The notes beneath the pieces were generated by a model. It did no database searches and was not told the origin of the DNA. It saw only the letters and a list, made by a program, of their open reading frames with translations. The position numbers and the translations under genes were made by a program. Shown here one piece after another: positions 44,921 to 53,306 of a stretch of 64,000 nt of DNA. Within the stretch, counting starts at the first letter, position 1, and every line of letters starts with the position of its first letter. The stretch comes from Actinomadura xylanilytica (GTDB lineage: Bacteria > Actinomycetota > Actinomycetes > Streptosporangiales > Streptosporangiaceae): positions 1 through 64,000 of the forward strand of contig NZ_JASNWE010000010.1 of NCBI RefSeq assembly GCF_030283145.1, in the 5' to 3' direction.

Positions 44921-46459
44921 ATGGCGAGGCGATCAGCGAGCCGGCGTGACCGGGAGGACGGCACGGAGCCGGAGTCGGAGTCGGACCGCGCCCAGGACGG
45001 ACCGCGCGGCCTGGTCAGGGCGCTCGGCCTGACGGCCGCCTCGGCCCTGGTCTGGGGCGTCGCGCATCTGTCCACGGGCCGCCGCTGGATCGGCGCGCTG
45101 CTGCTCGCCCTGTTCACGGTGCTGGTCGCGGCGGGCGTCCTCGCCGGCACGTTCTACCGCTCCGATCTGGTGCACCTGGCCGTGCGCCCCGACTGGCTGC
45201 GGACCATCGCGGTCGGGCTGCTGGTGCTCGGGCTGTTCTGGATCACCGTGGTCATCCGCTCGTACCAGATCGTCCGCCCGGCGGGCCTGTCGGTGCCGGC
45301 GCACACGGCGGGCGCGGTGGCGGTGGCGGTGGTGTGCTTCGCGGTGGCGGTGCCGGTGTCGTGGGGCGCCTACAACACCTTCGTCTACCGGGACGCGCTG
45401 ACGAGCATCTTCCGCACCGGCGGCTCCAACGGGCGCAAGGTCGACGCCAAGGACCCGTGGAACGGGCAGTCCAGGGTCAACGTGCTGCTGCTGGGCGGCG
45501 ACGCCGCGTCCAACCGCGAGGGCGTCCGCACCGACAGCATGACCCTGGCCAGCGTCGACACCAAGACCGGCGACACCGTCCTGTTCAGCCTGCCGCGCAA
45601 CCTGGAGCACTTCCAGCTGCCGGCGGGCCCGGCCCGAGACCGGTTCCCCTACGGCTTCACCGGCGACGGCCCGGGCACTCCCGGCCTGCTCAACGAGGTG
45701 TACCAGTACGCCGAGGAGCACCCCGACGTGGTGCCCGGCGCGCTGAAGAACCAGCGCGGCCCCGAGCTGCTGAAGTCGACCATCTCGGGCATCCTCGGCC
45801 AGCCGGTCGACTACTACATCCTGGTCGACATGTTCGGCTTCGCCGACATCATCGACGCGATGGGCGGCGTCAAGGTCAAGATCACCGAGCCGATCCCGTA
45901 CGGGTTGCAGGGCGGCGTGCTCCAGCCCGGCGAGCGGACGCTGAAGGGCAAGGAGGCGCTCTGGTACGGACGGTCCCGCACCATGAGCGACGACTACGCC
46001 CGGATGGGCCGGCAGAAGTGCCTGATGCGCGCGATCGCGCAGCAGGCCAACCCGCAGACCGTGCTGACCAGCTTCGACAAGCTGGCCACCGCCGCCAAGC
46101 GGACGCTGGCCACCGACATCCCGCAGGAGCTGCTGCCCGCGCTGATGACGCTGTCGAACGAGGTCAAGGACGGCGCGCAGATCAACAGCCTCCAGTTCGT
46201 GCCGCCGCTGATCAGCACCGGCGCCCCCGACTTCGCGCTGATCCGCAAGCTGACGGCCAAGGCCGTCGCGCCCCCGCCCGCCTCGAGCCCCTCCCCCAGC
46301 GCGTCGTCGAGCGGCGCCGCGAACGCCTCCCCGTCCGCCGGCGCCCCGTCGCCCGGCACGCCGTCCGCCGGCGCTTCCACGGCCGCGCCGAGCGGCCAGG
46401 CGACGCACAAGCCCGGCGGCGAGAGCAAGCCGACGTCCCTCGACGCCACCTGCCCCTGA
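44921..46459 (+). CDS. LytR-CpsA-Psr (LCP) cell-wall ligase, second of pair
   Basis: The 512-residue paralogue has the same layout: acidic/basic cytosolic start, four TM segments (about 30-160), LCP domain (about 185-440) with DSMTLASVDTKTGDTVLFSL, RNLEH and ALWYGRSRTMSDDY, and a Ser/Ala/Pro-rich cell-wall tail (about 445-512). A 54-nt stretch (45530-45583) is identical to the first copy. A strong terminator hairpin follows directly at 46466-46503, so the pair ends there. Confidence 0.92.
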   Translation: MARRSASRRDREDGTEPESESDRAQDGPRGLVRALGLTAASALVWGVAHLSTGRRWIGALLLALFTVLVAAGVLAGTFYRSDLVHLAVRPDWLRTIAVGLLVLGLFWITVVIRSYQIVRPAGLSVPAHTAGAVAVAVVCFAVAVPVSWGAYNTFVYRDALTSIFRTGGSNGRKVDAKDPWNGQSRVNVLLLGGDAASNREGVRTDSMTLASVDTKTGDTVLFSLPRNLEHFQLPAGPARDRFPYGFTGDGPGTPGLLNEVYQYAEEHPDVVPGALKNQRGPELLKSTISGILGQPVDYYILVDMFGFADIIDAMGGVKVKITEPIPYGLQGGVLQPGERTLKGKEALWYGRSRTMSDDYARMGRQKCLMRAIAQQANPQTVLTSFDKLATAAKRTLATDIPQELLPALMTLSNEVKDGAQINSLQFVPPLISTGAPDFALIRKLTAKAVAPPPASSPSPSASSSGAANASPSAGAPSPGTPSAGASTAAPSGQATHKPGGESKPTSLDATCP

Positions 46460-46465
46460 CCTCCC

Positions 46466-46503
46466 CGCGCCGCGAGACCCCCGGGCGGGGGTCTCGCGGC
46501 GCG
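46466..46503 (+). terminator. Strong GC hairpin after the LCP pair
   Basis: 17-bp perfect arms (46466-46482 and 46487-46503) close on the tetraloop GGGC, six bases after the stop codon of the second LCP gene. It is followed by a GC-rich sequence with no T tract. It is a typical actinomycete-type I-shaped terminator and ends 27 bp before the next gene. Confidence 0.8.
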
Positions 46504-46529
46504 GCGCCGTCCCGGAGCACACTGGGGCC

Positions 46530-46970
46530 GTGAAACCGGCGCACCGGCTCCGCCAGATCGTCAACGCGGTCAACCTCTCCACGCCGCTCGGGCTGCTCCT
46601 CGCGGCAGCCGGGGCCCGCGGCCCGCGCCCGGCCGGCGCGCCGGCCGGGCTGCTGGTGGCCGGCGGGTACCGGTTGCCGCTCCCGGCCGCGCCCGCCTTC
46701 ACCGTCGGCAACGTGATCCTGGTGCGCGGCGACGCGGCGGGCCTGCTCGACCGGCCCGCCCTGCTGCGCCATGAGGGACGGCACGCGACCCAGTACGCGT
46801 TCTGCCTGGGTCCCGTGATGATCCCGCTCTACCTCGCCGCCGCCGGGGCGTCGTTCGCGCTGTGCGGCGACTACTCGTCCTACAACCCGTTCGAGCGCCT
46901 GGCGGGCCTGGACGACGGCGGCTACGTCCGGCGCCCGCTCCGCCGTTTCCGCCGCTCCCCCACGTCCTGA
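46530..46970 (+). CDS. Small HExxH-motif protein, function unknown
   Basis: The 146-residue protein has a zincin-like motif in LLRHEGRHATQYAFCLGPVM (H81-E82-x-x-H85) flanked by hydrophobic segments; the end FERLAGLDDGGYV supplies an acidic residue that could be the third ligand. There is no signal peptide of classical form. Families of short HExxH proteins with a neighbouring TM stretch exist in actinomycetes without known substrate. A GTG start follows the terminator at 46503. Confidence 0.6.
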   Translation: MKPAHRLRQIVNAVNLSTPLGLLLAAAGARGPRPAGAPAGLLVAGGYRLPLPAAPAFTVGNVILVRGDAAGLLDRPALLRHEGRHATQYAFCLGPVMIPLYLAAAGASFALCGDYSSYNPFERLAGLDDGGYVRRPLRRFRRSPTS

Positions 46971-47116
46971 CAAGGCGGGCGGGCCGCTCTCCCCGCGGGG
47001 CCCGCGCCGCGGGGTCCCCGCCACGCGCTCCCACCTCGGCGCGGAGGTGTCCTCCCGGTCCCCGGAGGGGGGATCATGGGGAGGGAACACTTCCGATCAC
47101 GAGGGGGCGGGTGCGG

Positions 47117-48229
47117 GTGCCCCAGATCCACGGCTGCGACGCCTTCCGGGTGGCGATGCCGCGCGGCCGGCGTCCGGAGAGCATCCTGATCCGGCTCGCC
47201 GGCGCCGACGGCGCGGTGGGCTGGGGCGAGGTCTCGGTGCCGGCGGCGCCGAACGGCCGGTCCGGCGGCGGGCGCGGCGGCGCGGGCGGCCGGGGCCCTG
47301 ACGACGGCCCCGGACGCGCCTGGACCGACATCGAGGAGCGGATGGGCCCGGCCCTGATCGGGCTCCAGCTCGACCGGCCCGAGGACGCGTCGGCCGCCGT
47401 GGACCTCGGCTGCCGGGACGCCGCCGCCGCGATCGACACGGCCTGCTGGGACCTGTGGTGCCGGGGCCGGGGGATGCCGCTCGCGCACGCGCTCGGCGGC
47501 ACCCGCACCTCGATCGTGACGGGCGCGCGGCTGTCGCCCGAGCCGCTGCTGGAGACGGTGGCGGGCCGGGTCAACCGGGCGGTCGGCGCCGGGCACACCC
47601 GGATCACGCTGGACGTGCGGCCGGGCTGGGACATCGAACCGGTGCGGGCGATCCGGCAGGCGTTCCCGGCACTGGCGATCGTCGCGGACGCTGGGCACGC
47701 CTACACCGAGTCGCCCGAGCACCTGGCGGCGCTGGAGGGGCTGGACGCCTACGGCCTGGTGGCGCTCGAACGCCCGTTCGCGGCGGCCGACCTGTCCGCC
47801 CACGCGCGGCTCCAGCGCCGGGTCGGCACCGCGATCGCGCCGGACGTCGGCGACCTCGACACCCTGGACGCCGCACTCGGTGAGGAGGCGGGCCGCGCCC
47901 TGCACCTGCGGCCCGAGCGGTTCGGCGGGCTGACCGCCGCCCGCGGCGCGCACGACCTCGCGTTCGCGGCCGGCTGGGCGGTGTGGTGCACCGGGACGGG
48001 CGCGTTCGGCATCGGGCAGGCCGCCGCCGTGGCGGTGGCGTCGCTGCCCGGCTGCACGCTGCCGAGCGACGTGTCCGACCCGGCGGGCGGGCCGGTGTTC
48101 GTGACGCCGCCCGTGCGGTCGACCGGCGGGGTCGTCGGGGTCCCGCTGACCCAGCCCGGCCTCGGCCACGAGGTCGACGAGGCGCGCATCGAGCGGCTCG
48201 CGACCCGCCGCATGCGCCTGTCGGTGTGA
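47117..48229 (+). CDS. Enolase-superfamily protein, catalytic lysines missing
   Basis: The 370-residue protein has the MenC/N-succinylamino-acid-racemase fold. The usual K-x-K (KLKIxPGWD) reads T164-L-D166 (ITLDVRPGWD) and the second catalytic Lys (IKPGRVGG) reads R265 (LHLRPERFGG). The three metal-ligand positions remain acidic: Asp in VADAG, Glu in ALERPF, Asp in APDVG. The proton-transfer bases are thus gone, so it is probably not an active racemase or OSB synthase. The GTG at 47117 is nine bases after AGGGGG; 47111 is an alternative. Confidence 0.75.
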   Translation: MPQIHGCDAFRVAMPRGRRPESILIRLAGADGAVGWGEVSVPAAPNGRSGGGRGGAGGRGPDDGPGRAWTDIEERMGPALIGLQLDRPEDASAAVDLGCRDAAAAIDTACWDLWCRGRGMPLAHALGGTRTSIVTGARLSPEPLLETVAGRVNRAVGAGHTRITLDVRPGWDIEPVRAIRQAFPALAIVADAGHAYTESPEHLAALEGLDAYGLVALERPFAAADLSAHARLQRRVGTAIAPDVGDLDTLDAALGEEAGRALHLRPERFGGLTAARGAHDLAFAAGWAVWCTGTGAFGIGQAAAVAVASLPGCTLPSDVSDPAGGPVFVTPPVRSTGGVVGVPLTQPGLGHEVDEARIERLATRRMRLSV

Positions 48230-48284
48230 CGCGGGCGGCGCGCGGCCGGCGGGGCGGCGCGGGGCACCCGGCGAGGTGGAGGCG

Positions 48285-48857
48285 ATGGGCGCGGTGAGGG
48301 CCGGGACGGTGTGGGTGGTGGCGGGCCCGCCGGGCTGCGGGAAGACCACCGTGTCGGGGCTGCTGCTGGCGGGGCTGCGCCCCGTGCCCGCGCTGCTCGA
48401 CAAGGACACGCTGTACGGGCCGTTCGTCGCGGCCACCCTCGCGGCGCACGGGCGCGATCCCGGCGAGCGTGAGGGCCCGTGGTACGACGAGCACGTCAAG
48501 GCGCACGAGTACGAGGGGCTGACCTCGACCGCCCGTGAGGTCCGTGCGCACGGGTGCCCGGTGCTGCTGAGCGCGCCGTTCACCGGGCAGATCCGCTCAC
48601 CCGTCCGCTGGGACGCGTGGGTGGCGGCGCTCGGCGGTCCCGAGGTGCGGCTGGTCTGGATCCGGACCGATCCGGCGACGCTGCGGCACCGGCTGACGGC
48701 CCGCGGCCTGGACCGCGACGCCGGCAAGCTCGGCGCGTTCGGCGCGTTCGTCGACCGGATGCTCCCGGAGGAGCCGCCACCGGTCCCCCACGTGGCGATC
48801 GACAACCGCCTCGACGCGCCCGTACCGCTCGGCGAGCAGGTCGCGGCGCTGCTCTGA
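48285..48857 (+). CDS. P-loop ATPase/kinase (zeta-toxin-like AAA)
   Basis: The 190-residue protein has the Walker A motif VVAGPPGCGKTTVSG at residues 10-24, a DKDTLYGPFVAA lid-like segment, VWIRTDPATLRHRLTARGLD (an Arg-rich phosphotransfer region) and a C-terminal helix. It resembles the AAA_33/gluconate-kinase-like group that phosphorylates small molecules or acts as a nucleotide-binding switch. The ATG at 48285 has GAGG eight bases upstream; a GTG at 48276 is the alternative. It is in the same direction as the enolase-like gene. Confidence 0.65.
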   Translation: MGAVRAGTVWVVAGPPGCGKTTVSGLLLAGLRPVPALLDKDTLYGPFVAATLAAHGRDPGEREGPWYDEHVKAHEYEGLTSTAREVRAHGCPVLLSAPFTGQIRSPVRWDAWVAALGGPEVRLVWIRTDPATLRHRLTARGLDRDAGKLGAFGAFVDRMLPEEPPPVPHVAIDNRLDAPVPLGEQVAALL

Positions 48858-48885
48858 CCCGCTCAGGCGGGCGCCGCCGCCCCGT

Positions 48886-50049
48886 TCAGGCCGGTCGCCC
48901 GCCGGACGGCTCGTCCGGGTTCCCGTACGGGTGCGGATACGGGGCCGGGTCAGGGACAGGCTCAACCGGGGCGGGCCGCCCCAGGACTGGCTCGCCCAGG
49001 CCGGGGTGAGCAGGGGCGGGCTGGACGGGGTTGGGCTGGGGCGGGGCGGCGAGTTGCGGGTAGGGGTCGTGCTGGAGTTCCCCTGGCTGGCCGGAGCTGC
49101 CGGGGAGGCGGTCGTCCCGGCGGTCACGGTAGGCGTTCCTGACGCGACCGCCCAGCCGCTTGCCCATGTCCTGGACCTGCCGGACGGGCGCGGACTCCAA
49201 TGCCTGCTGCGCCCGTCCGCTCTGGGCCAGCCTGGCCGCGTTGTCGCGGGCCGCCTGCCCCGCGACCTGCCCGGCCACCTGGCCCGCCGCCTGTGCTCCG
49301 TCCCAGGCGGCCACGGCGCCGTACCGGGTCGCCTCCTTGACCCGCTGGTAGCTGCGGGCGCGCACCACGACGGTGCCGGCCGCGGCGTCGGCGAGGGAGC
49401 GCCGCCGCGCGCCGAAGAGGGTGGGCGCGCTGTTGGCCACGAACACCGCGACCGCGAGGAGCCACGCGACCAGCGCGAAGAAGAACATGCCTTCGAGGAG
49501 GAGGACCCAGGCCCCCGCGTACAGTCCCGTGCCGGCGGCGGTGCCGACCAGCGCGCGGCGGGCGGCGCGGCCCAGCCCGGGCCCGCGTCCGGCCGCCGTC
49601 GCGCGGGCGGCGCGGACGCGGATGTCCATGGCCGTCTTGCCGAGGGTCCGGCCCGTGCAGGCCGGCAGGACGAGGTGGTACAGCAGCTCGATCAGGACGA
49701 GCAGCGCGAGGGCCTGCTCGATGTCGCGGACGATCGTCCGCCAGAGCCCCATGCCGAAGGCCTCGGCGGCCTGTCCGGCGTCGCCGCCGGACAGCAGCAG
49801 GCCCCCGGCCGCGGACAGCACCTTGCCCGGCAGGCCGTCCACCAGCGAGCCGTGCAGCCGTCCCCACGTCATCACGGCGAGCAGTCCGGCGACGCCCGCG
49901 AGCAGGGCCGCGTCGAGCGACCAGGCCGCGAGCCGCCGGATCCGGGGCGCGGCGTCCGCCCGTCCCGGCGAGCCCGGCGGGGGCGGCGGGACGGGCTCGG
50001 GGGCCGGGGAGAAGGGCACGGGGAACGGGGGCGGAGGAGGGCCGTGCAC
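48886..50049 (-). CDS. RDD-family membrane protein
   Basis: The 387-residue protein has a Pro-rich N-terminus (about 1-35), an RDD domain with four TM segments (about 35-225; SLDAALLAGVAGLLAVM and TLGKTAMDIRVRAARATA) and a long Ala/Gln/Pro tail with QVAGQ repeats. RDD proteins are poorly known membrane proteins, some of which affect ion transport. A GTG at 50049 is the start. It is convergent with the P-loop gene. Confidence 0.75.
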   Translation of the reverse strand: MHGPPPPPFPVPFSPAPEPVPPPPPGSPGRADAAPRIRRLAAWSLDAALLAGVAGLLAVMTWGRLHGSLVDGLPGKVLSAAGGLLLSGGDAGQAAEAFGMGLWRTIVRDIEQALALLVLIELLYHLVLPACTGRTLGKTAMDIRVRAARATAAGRGPGLGRAARRALVGTAAGTGLYAGAWVLLLEGMFFFALVAWLLAVAVFVANSAPTLFGARRRSLADAAAGTVVVRARSYQRVKEATRYGAVAAWDGAQAAGQVAGQVAGQAARDNAARLAQSGRAQQALESAPVRQVQDMGKRLGGRVRNAYRDRRDDRLPGSSGQPGELQHDPYPQLAAPPQPNPVQPAPAHPGLGEPVLGRPAPVEPVPDPAPYPHPYGNPDEPSGGRPA

Positions 50050-50137
50050 GAGAGCCCCTTCGGGGTCGTCGACTCATGATCAGGACGGCGGACCGTCCAG
50101 AGTTTAGGGACGCCGCCCCGCCCCCGCCACCCGGCCG

Positions 50138-51292
50138 TCAGTAGGACTTGGGCAGGCCCAGGGAGTGCTGCGCGACGTAGTTGAGGATCATCTCGCGGCT
50201 GACCGGGGCGATGCGCATCAGCCGCACCACGCCCGCGAGCATCCCGACCCCGTACTCGGTGGTGAGGCCGTTGCCGCCGTGCGTCTGGATGGCCTGGTCG
50301 ACGGCGTGGATCGCCGCCTCGGCAGTGGCGTACTTGGCCATGTTGGCGGCCTCGGCTGCGCCCGCGTCGTCGCCGGCGTCGTACAGCCAGGCGGCCTTCT
50401 GCCCCATCAGCCGGGCCAGCTCCAGCTCGATCTTGGCCTGGGCGAGGGGGTGCTGGACGCCCTGGTGCGCGCCGATCGGGGTCGTGAAGACCTGCCGGTC
50501 GCCGGCGTAGGCGACGGCCTTGCCGAGCGCGAGCCGGCCGATCCCGGCGCCCATCGCCGCGGCCATGATCCGCTCGGGGTTGAGCCCGGCGAAGAGCTGG
50601 AGCAGCCCGCCGTCCTCGTCGCCGACGAGCGCGTCGTAGGGCAGCCGGACGTCGTCGAGGTGGCAGACGAACTGCTTCTCCGGCGAGACGATCTCCATCT
50701 CGATCGGGGTGAAGGTGAAGCCGGGCGCGTCCGTCGGGACGATGAACAGCGAGGGCCGCAGGGTGCCCTGCTGGTCCTGGCTGCGGCCGACGAACAGCAC
50801 CGCGTCCGCCTCGTCGACGCCGGAGATGAAGGTCTTCTGCCCGTTGAGCAGCCAGCCGTCGCCGTCGCGGCGCGCGGTGGTGGTGATCCGGTGCGCGTTG
50901 GACCCGGCGTCGGGCTCGGTGATCGCGAACGCCATCTTCACCGCCCCGTCGGCGAATCCGGGCAGCCAGCGCCGCTTCTGCTCCGCGGTGCCGGACCGGG
51001 CGATGATGGTGGCGCAGATCGCCGGGGAGACGACCATCAGCAGCAGCGGGCAGCCCGCGGCGGCCAGCTCCTCGCAGACCGCGGCGAGGTCGCCGATGCC
51101 GCCGCCCCCGCCGCCGAACTCCTCGGGCACGTTCACGCCGAGGTAGCCGAGCCGTCCGGCCTCGGCCCACAGCTCGCCCGTCTTCTCGCCCGCCCGGGCC
51201 CGGTCCACGTAGTAGGACGCACCGTACTTGGCGCCCAGTTCGGCGACGGCGGCGCGCAGGGCCCGCCGTTCCTCGGTCTCGACGAAGCTCAT
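50138..51292 (-). CDS. Acyl-CoA dehydrogenase
   Basis: The 384-residue flavoenzyme oxidises acyl-CoA to enoyl-CoA. It has FAITEPDAGSNAHRI (FAD/substrate motif), HLDDVRLPYDALVG, and a C-terminal helical part with QTHGGNGLTTEYGVGML. The start ATG overlaps the stop of the biotin carboxylase gene (ATGA), so it is the last gene of a four-gene operon. It would act before or after the carboxylase in degradation of a branched or terpenoid acyl-CoA. Confidence 0.92.
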   Translation of the reverse strand: MSFVETEERRALRAAVAELGAKYGASYYVDRARAGEKTGELWAEAGRLGYLGVNVPEEFGGGGGGIGDLAAVCEELAAAGCPLLLMVVSPAICATIIARSGTAEQKRRWLPGFADGAVKMAFAITEPDAGSNAHRITTTARRDGDGWLLNGQKTFISGVDEADAVLFVGRSQDQQGTLRPSLFIVPTDAPGFTFTPIEMEIVSPEKQFVCHLDDVRLPYDALVGDEDGGLLQLFAGLNPERIMAAAMGAGIGRLALGKAVAYAGDRQVFTTPIGAHQGVQHPLAQAKIELELARLMGQKAAWLYDAGDDAGAAEAANMAKYATAEAAIHAVDQAIQTHGGNGLTTEYGVGMLAGVVRLMRIAPVSREMILNYVAQHSLGLPKSY

Positions 51293-53295
51293 CGGGGGGT
51301 CCCTCCAGGGGTGGCGGTCTCTCCAGGGGCGGCGGTCTCGGGCGCGGCGATGACGGCGAGGACGGCACCGGCCTCGACCTGCTGCCCGGGGCCGACGTTC
51401 AGTTCGGTGACGGTCCCGCCGGCGGGCGCGGCGATGCGGTGCTCCATCTTCATCGCCTCCAGGACGACCAGGGTGCGGCCCTCGGCCACCGTGTCGCCGG
51501 CCGCGGCCTCGACCCGGACGACCGTGCCGGGCATCGGCGCGAGCAGCGAGCCGGGCGCGACCTGGTCGCTCGGGTCGGCGAACCTGGGCGGGACGCGCAG
51601 CGTCACCGGCCCGAGCCCGGAGTCGACGTGCACGCGGTCTCCGGCGGCGCGGACCTCGAAGGCGCGGCGGACGGTGCCGGTGTCGAGGACGACCCGTCCG
51701 GCGGTGGCGGCGGCGAGCGCGACGTCCGGGTGGCCCTCGGCGGCCAGGCCGTCGCGGGTGAGCCGGTAGGCCACCTCGATCCCGGTGCCGTCCGGCGCGG
51801 TGTAGGACTTGCGCTGCGGCTGCGAGGGGACGTTGCGCCAGCCGGACGGGAGCCCGCCCTGGACCCGCGCCGCCGAACGGTTGGCGGCGGCGCCCGCGAG
51901 CGCCGCCGCCAGCGCCGACAGCCGGACCGCGTCCGCGCCCGCGAGCGGGGCGGACAGGACGTCCAGCCCGATCTGGTCGAGGTAGCCGGTGTGGGTGTCC
52001 CCGGCGAGGAACACCGGGTCGGCGAGGATCCGGACGAGCAGGTCGCGGTTGGTGGTGACGCCGTGCACGCGGGCTCCGGCGAGCGCGGCCCGCAGCCGGC
52101 GCGCGGCGGCCGGGCGGGTGGGGCCCCACGCGATCAGCTTGGCGAGCATCGGGTCGTAGTGGATCCCCACCTCGTCGCCGCTCCGCACGCCGCTGTCGAG
52201 CCGCAGCCCGTACCCGTCCGGCACGGCGAACTCGGCGTCGGCGCCGGGGACCTCGAAGGTGTCCAGGACGCCGGTCTCGGGCCGCCATCCGGCGGCGGGG
52301 TCCTCGGCGTACAGCCGGACCTCGATGGCGTGGCCGCGCGGGGCGGGCGCCTCGTCCGGCAGCGGCAGTCCCTCGGCGACCTCGATCTGGAGCCGGACCA
52401 GGTCCAGGCCGTGGACGCACTCGGTGACCGGGTGCTCGACCTGGAGCCGGGTGTTGACCTCCAGGAAGAAGAAGCGCCCGTCGCCGGTGAGCATGAACTC
52501 GACCGTGCCGGCGCCGACGTACCCGATGGCCTTGGCCGCGTCCACCGCCGCCCGGCACAGCTCGGCGCGCAGCGGGGCGTCCACCGCGGGCGAGGGGGCC
52601 TCCTCGACGATCTTCTGGTGGCGGCGCTGGATCGAGCACTCCCGCTCCCCCAGCGCCCAGACGCGGCCGTGCCCGTCGGCGAGGATCTGCACCTCGATGT
52701 GCCGGGCGTCCTCCAGCAGCGGCTCGCAGAACACCGCGGGGTCGCCGAACGCCGACCGCGCCTCCCGCCGCGCCGCCTCCAGCGCCTCGGGCAGCTCATC
52801 CAGGGTGCGGACGGCGCGCATGCCGCGCCCGCCGCCGCCGGCGGACGCCTTCACCAGGATCGGCAGGTCCGCGGCGGTGACGGCGGCCGGGTCGGGCTCG
52901 GGCAGCACCGGCACGCCGGCCGCCGCCATCAGCCGCTTGGCCTCGATCTTGGAGCCCATCGCGTCGACGGCGTCCGGCGGCGGGCCGATCCAGGTGAGCC
53001 CGGCGTCCAGGACGGCGCGCGCGAACGCGGCGTTCTCCGACAGGAACCCGTACCCGGGGTGGACGGCGTCGGCGCCCGCCGCCCGCGCCGCCTCGATGAT
53101 CAGGTCGCCGCGCAGATAGGTGTCCGCGGGCGCGGCCCCCGGCAGCCGGACGGCGGTGTCGGCCTCGGCGGCGTGCGGGGCCGCCGCGTCGGCGTCGGAG
53201 AACACCGCGACGGTGCCGATCCCGAGGTCGCGGCAGGTGCGGAAGACGCGGCGGGCGATCTCGCCGCGGTTGGCGACCAGCACTTTGTAGATCAT
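51289..53295 (-). CDS. Acyl-CoA carboxylase alpha subunit (biotin carboxylase-BCCP)
   Basis: The 668-residue protein has the biotin carboxylase domain (about 1-450; VLVANRGEIARRVFRTCRDLG, SAGGGGRGM, GTVEFM, EVNTRLQVEHPVTE) and a C-terminal biotinyl domain with the EAMKMEH motif (biotin lysine K616). It carboxylates biotin with ATP and bicarbonate for the partner carboxyltransferase. The arrangement is that of methylcrotonyl/geranyl-CoA carboxylases. The ATG at 53295 is taken from the family N-terminus. Confidence 0.92.
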   Translation of the reverse strand: MIYKVLVANRGEIARRVFRTCRDLGIGTVAVFSDADAAAPHAAEADTAVRLPGAAPADTYLRGDLIIEAARAAGADAVHPGYGFLSENAAFARAVLDAGLTWIGPPPDAVDAMGSKIEAKRLMAAAGVPVLPEPDPAAVTAADLPILVKASAGGGGRGMRAVRTLDELPEALEAARREARSAFGDPAVFCEPLLEDARHIEVQILADGHGRVWALGERECSIQRRHQKIVEEAPSPAVDAPLRAELCRAAVDAAKAIGYVGAGTVEFMLTGDGRFFFLEVNTRLQVEHPVTECVHGLDLVRLQIEVAEGLPLPDEAPAPRGHAIEVRLYAEDPAAGWRPETGVLDTFEVPGADAEFAVPDGYGLRLDSGVRSGDEVGIHYDPMLAKLIAWGPTRPAAARRLRAALAGARVHGVTTNRDLLVRILADPVFLAGDTHTGYLDQIGLDVLSAPLAGADAVRLSALAAALAGAAANRSAARVQGGLPSGWRNVPSQPQRKSYTAPDGTGIEVAYRLTRDGLAAEGHPDVALAAATAGRVVLDTGTVRRAFEVRAAGDRVHVDSGLGPVTLRVPPRFADPSDQVAPGSLLAPMPGTVVRVEAAAGDTVAEGRTLVVLEAMKMEHRIAAPAGGTVTELNVGPGQQVEAGAVLAVIAAPETAAPGETATPGGTPR

Positions 53296-53306
53296 CAGCT
53301 CTTCGC

